A DNA stretch of 64,000 nucleotides from the NCBI GenBank assembly GCA_023053575.1, contig JAKZAP010000010.1:13043225-13107224 (forward strand). The letters are read 5' to 3'. The notes under the pieces are model-generated. The model ran no database searches, was not told the origin of the DNA, and worked only from the letters and a program-made list of their open reading frames with translations. A program made the position numbers and the translations under genes. Positions 23,101 through 29,100 of the stretch are shown here, one piece after another. Source of the stretch: Branchinecta lynchi. Taxonomy: Eukaryota > Arthropoda > Branchiopoda > Anostraca > Branchinectidae. How positions within the stretch are numbered: the stretch's first letter is position 1; each line of letters opens with the position of its first letter.

Positions 23101-26100
23101 AAGTTAACTGCAGTATTTGCTACTCGGATTATTCTTATCTCTACGCAGATAAAATTGATACCAAATAGAGATAAGATGAATCCGAGTAGCAGATACTGCA
23201 ACTAACTTTAATCTTTATACCGAGAAACTTTTTACAGTGTAGGCCGGGAGGGTCAAAGCTACCCCTGAAACCATAGCCTGCAACCGAGGTTGTCATTTGC
23301 ACTCATCTTGTTCAAAACCCAGTCGCTGGTCGAAAGCAGTGAGAATTAAGCTAATTAAGTTAATATGTAAACAATTGCAACAATAGGTAGCTAATCAACA
23401 ATAAGCCTCATAGAAACACTAATCCTAAATATTCCGTGACGATGACAACTATCCAATATAACGGAGTCAAATTGTTACTTAAAGAAGCGAACTGGCTTTT
23501 AAGTTTTATGTTCTTTCTTTATACAGATCTTTCACACTGTAGTTATTAATCATTGCTGTGTTAGAATGGTAACGGTTAAACCGACAGAGAAACTTTCCAA
23601 AATAAACAGGACCAAAGGTTTCGATGGGATACCAAAAATTTAAAATATGTTGGACTTTTTAATCCAAACAATCGGGGCTTTTAGAGATCATGTCTTCGTC
23701 AGACTCCTTAAACATTTTACTATTAATCATTAATCAGCCGTTTGAAAATAAATATAAATGATAACGTAGTTGTGTTCTATTGAACAAGAGCTGGAAGCTC
23801 ATATGGCACTTGCAAGGATGGGTCAGAGGATGAAAGTATGAACTCGTCAATTCGTCGGTTTGTTGTGATCATTTGTAAGCAAAACCCTTGAGATAAGAAT
23901 GATCATGGGTCCTTAGAAATCACGAGAATGTATTGGTCGTAAAATCTATTTTATTTATGCATTTGACCGTGATGATGCGCACTTTAAGGGCGCTAGAGAT
24001 TCATCTGTAATGAACATTCTTGAATTACAAATGATGATAAGCTCATTGGAATCATGAAAATGTATATTTTGCTCAGAACTATTGTTTGTAAATTCACTTG
24101 TAAGCAAAACCCTTGAGGCAAAAAAGATAATGGGCCGTTGGAGATCTTGAGTATATATCGTTTGGCTAAAGTATTGTTTTTGACTTTTCGGTTAAGAAAC
24201 GCACGTTAAGGGTGCTAAAAATTAATTTTTGAGCTAAACCCTTCAGTTAAAATGTATATAAATATTCTTTGAGCCCAAGCTGACCTTGAAACATTTATTC
24301 CAGCAATGTTTTCAACGGATACATCTACAGGTTTGTTTCTTTCCCCGAACTTGAACAAGAGGACTGAAAGCCTGACGAGGACCCTTGCCAAGAAGGGCCG
24401 AAATATCGCTTATGAAGAATCTTAGCTGATGTATCCGTTGAAAACATTGCTGGAATTAAAATGTATACTTTGCTTAAAAGTATGTCTGTACTTTGTTGTT
24501 AGGATTAGTACTTGAAGGGATAGTGGGATCCGAGAAGTGACATTTTCTAAGCCAACCTTGTCAAGTTTATAATGTTCTAACCAAATTTCATCGCCCTAGC
24601 ACATCTTGAAGTACCTTAATTTGCGATCACCGGAATTCGCCCCCCCCCCCCACCATCTCCCCTCACAGTGCCCGAACCCGGTCCGGTTTTGTCACTCATG
24701 TATCTAGTTCTTGTCCTTGTTCTTCCGACCAAGTTTCATGCCAATCGCTCCACTCTAAGCGTGTCACAAGATTTCTGGTTCCCACCCCCCACATTCATGG
24801 GACCCGATCCGGACTTAAGGTGGGACAACCGAGACACGAGGTCTTTCCAAGTACAAAGTTTAGTGAAGATCCGACCCCTCGTTCAAAAGTTAAACATACC
24901 TCAAGATTCCAGATTCCCCCTCCCTCCACTCTCCCACGATGTTTGGGTCGGGGAACTGATTATTTCTAAGCCTGTCGTGTCAAGTCTCTAATGTTCAAGC
25001 CAAGTTTCATCGTCCTAGCACATCTGGAAATACCTTAACTCGCGATAACTAGAAGTCCAGACTCCCCCCACAGTGCCCAAATCCGATCCGGTTCTATCAT
25101 TGCGTATCTATGTCTTGTGCTTGTCCTTCCCACCAAGTTTCATCCCGATCGCTCCACTCTAAGTGTGTCACAAGATATCGGGTTACCGCTTCCGACCCCC
25201 CCCCCCCCCCCCCACATTCATCGTATCTGGTCCAGACTTTAAATGGATCATCGGAGACACGAGGTCTTTCCAAATGTCAAGTTTCGTTAAGATCCGATCA
25301 CCCGCTCCAAAGTTATACATTCCTCAAGATTCCGGATCCCCCCTCCCTCCACTCCACCGACGGTGGTCGGATCGGGAACTTGACTATTTCCAGGTTGATC
25401 TGGTTGGATCCCTGACTTGTCTGCCAAGTTGCATTGTCCTAGCCCACCTGGAAGTGACTTAACTCCGTATCACCGGAATTCCGGAACCAACTCCCCCAAC
25501 AGGGAACGAATCCGGTCCGGTTCTGTCAATGATGTACCTAGGGCTTGTGCTTGTTCCTCCCACCAAGTTTCATCCCGATCGCTCCACTGTAAGCGTGTCA
25601 CATGATTTCCGGTTCCTCCCACCGACTCCCCCCCCCCCACATTCATCGGATTCGGTCATCTGAGACATGACGTCTTTCCAAATATCAGGTTTCATTAAGA
25701 TCCGATCACCCGTTCGAAAGTTATGTATGCCACTAAATTCCGGCTCCCCTCCCTCCCCCTACGATAGTCCGATCGGTCAAGTGACTATTTCCAAGTTAGT
25801 TTGCTCGGGTCCCTTATGCCTGCCAAGTTTCATCGTCCTAGCACATCTGGAAGTACCCTAGCTCGCAAACACCGGACTGACCGACAGACCGACAGAAAAG
25901 GGATCGATATATGGCACTTGGCCGGAAGGCAAGTGCCATAAAAGTTTCGGCCAAACGGCTCAACTTCAGACAAAACTGTTACTTTTAGCAAATTTTCTGG
26001 TTTTGGCCGGATTCTGGGTGAACTATTTGTGCGGCGATTATATAATTTTCATACACGGATTCAGGAGGTCTCTTTACCCCTACGTCGAACCTCTTATCAA

Positions 26101-29100
26101 CTTTAGTTAGAAATTTTACTGTCAACACATTTTCCGGATTTGGCCTGATTCCGAGCAAACTCCGGAGAGAAAATAAAATGTCGATTTTTGGCCGGATTCC
26201 GGGCAAACTGTAAGTTAGGGGAGAAATTTGCATATAGGGATTCAGCATGTCTCCTTACCCCTGTATCAAACCTCTTACCAACTGCAAGTAAAACTTACTT
26301 TTAATACCGATTTTGGCCGGATTCCGGGTGAACTGTATTTTCGCAGAGAAAACAATTTGCATATACGGATTCAGCATGTCTCCTTACTACTGTATAGAAC
26401 CTCTCACTAATGACAAACGTGACAAACTTTTGACAAGCGTGATTCCGTGCCAGTTATTTGTCCGGCGAGAATATAATAATCATATACGGATTCAGCATGT
26501 TTGCTTACCCCTTAATCTATTATCTCATTAGCTTTTAAAGTATTTTGTTGGCCCCTTAATTTGGATTTCCTCCCCCACCCATCAATATAGAGCTAAGGAG
26601 CCTATCTACGAACTTGACCTGTCCTTTGACCCAAAGAATCCTCACACCAAGTTTCAACAGACGGACGGACAAGTTTTACTAAGTCATAGGTGTCCCTCCA
26701 CTTACGTTGGTGGATCCCAAAAATGGTCTGCCGCATCACAGCAGTTAAAGCCTACTTAGTATCCCACTTAGTGGTTCCGTCAGCATATTGTAAGATTGTT
26801 TTCACGGATAATAGACAAAATATTTATTTGAAATTCGTCGTCATGGAAAAATACGAGATTTGTGATGACTTTGCTAATTATTTACAAACCTTGCATATAT
26901 AACGTGTCTTCATACTTAGTGAAGAAACAGAAAACCTAAGAGAAAAAAATTACACGACATCTCTTTCCGGAACAAACTCCGATGTTGTACACTGTAAAAA
27001 AAAATCATGCAGTATTTACTACTGGGATTAATCTTGTCTTTATTGAGATAAGATTACCCCTTATTCGGATTAATCTTATCCCAGTAGAGATACGATTAAT
27101 CCCAGTAGTAAATACTGCATCCTTATTCTAAGAAACCTTTTACAGTGTATACAGTCTTGTTTTTTGTGGCCTTGTCTTCTCCACCGGCCGATACGACAAG
27201 CTGCTTTCTCTCAGTCCTTCAGAGAGCAAACAAGGAGCAAAAAAAAAAGCAAAGAAGAGCTATTCCCAAGAGACGAATACTAAAGTCCTAGTGGGGCTCT
27301 TAAACCTCTCACACTTCTTTTTACGTGTCTCTGGAACGATAGCGTGTGTCTCGCCTGAAAGCCAGTCCTCTGGAAATGTCACTTATTTACTCCAAACGTT
27401 CCCATTTCGTCTGTTCCCATTTCCCATCTCGTCTTTTTTGGTGGGGGACAAGTTGAAGAACGCGCCGTCCCGATTTTTTTTGTCTACAGAAGCGAAAGAA
27501 AAAAAAAGACGGTGTTCATAATTGAAAGCAGATGGTGAGCAAATTGGTGCTATTTTTTGGTCTAAAAAAAGACAAAGTCTGTAAACGGTAATTGAATTTG
27601 AGTCTGTGTAAGAAGCTTGGATTGGGTCCCAAACCCCCCCCCCCCCAAGGTTTAATGAAATAGCGACTTTGGTTGAAATTGCACAAGAAAAGGAGACCAG
27701 AATCTACTCTAAAGTGAATGCTATAAAGTTAGATAGACTGCAATAAACAGATAGGCCAGCTAAATTTAATTCTGTCGATATTTCGGCCCATAATGAATGA
27801 ACTTTATTACCCGTAAAGTGTAAAACGCAAAAGACGGAATATTATGAAAGAAACAGAACGAAAAAACAGCAACAAACAAACTAACAAAACAACATGAACA
27901 AGCTAACCAGCATCAATAAGAAAGAATGTCCGCAGAGGGTCGTAAGCGTGAATCAAATTACTCTTGACAGGGTCTTTTCCAACCTCAACATAGAAAAATG
28001 AAACCTGTGGTTCTGAAAATTTTTGAGATGTTGAAAGAACAATACTTAGATGGCAAATCGGTTTAGCGCAGTCAAACATTATTAGCAGCCAGCTTGGACT
28101 AGAGAAATATTCATACAGATCCTACATTTTCAGGAGTTTCGTAACACTTATACAAGAACGAGCAATTTCATCGAAGATGACATAATTGTATCTTTTGACG
28201 CAAAGAATATTTCCGTTCTACATTTTGCGTGTTATTTTTTCGCTAAAAGTAACCTTGCAAATCATGCTAGTGTTATATTTGCAGAACCGTAACACTTAAA
28301 GGCTACTCTGTTATCTCGTATCTGTTGAAACTGTGAATCCCCGCTTACGTGTTACGAAATTCCTGACAGTGTCGTAGGCTACTGGCTAAAGGCCCATACT
28401 AGAGCCTTCAGTACGTTTTCTGTTTGCTATATATTATTTTCTTGTTGTCTTTTGTTCTTTTCTTTTTATTTCTATTTATCTCTTCTACTCCACACTCTTA
28501 TGTTGTAAAACATTTTGTGGGTTATAAATACACTTACTTACTTACTTACTTACTTACTTATAGCCTATTAAAAATTAAGCCAAAGTTTATTCTCGTTTGT
28601 TTGCTCTCTTGACGCTCAATTTTTGCGGCGAAATATAATAATAATAATAATAACAACGTTTATTTCCTGAATAGCTCATATAATTACTCGCTAGTGTCGG
28701 ATCCTCACACAATTATTAACACGGCTAAGACTTAATAATCACTTCTCAATAATTAACTTAAAATACTTGTGTGTATATACAATTAATAACGAATATATCA
28801 CAGTTCAGAATTAAAGTAGTAAACGAAATATGGTACAAATGACGAAAGATACCGGTCAGTAGAGGGGATATCGGGGCGAAAAAGTCTGGTACAATTACGG
28901 GTTGCAGCGCGAAGCGTTGTTTCAGGTCGAGTCTGGTTTGAGGCTTCGTAATCCGGTAGGAGAGATCTATGAAGATCAGAGGACAAGCATTTGTCGTCTG
29001 ATCAATGTCTGTTTTCACTTCCCGTCTGTCTACCCTTTGTGACTCACGGCTCCTCCGCCCTCCCCCCTGTTATCGATATTAATGAGATAAAACAGACAGG

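Larger units (their letters stand above)
22613..23243 (+). repeat. Composite F+D repeat, copy 1
   Basis: Nearly the same DNA, in the same order, recurs at 60482-61550, starting at CTCCTAGTCCGT. It consists of a ~80-bp lead, the 265-bp foldback F, a partial D and a complete D. Confidence 0.85.

Noticed and set aside
25110..25861. Overlapping + strand ORFs rich in Ser/Pro
   Set aside because: They fall wholly inside family G repeat blocks and repeat the same words in different frames.
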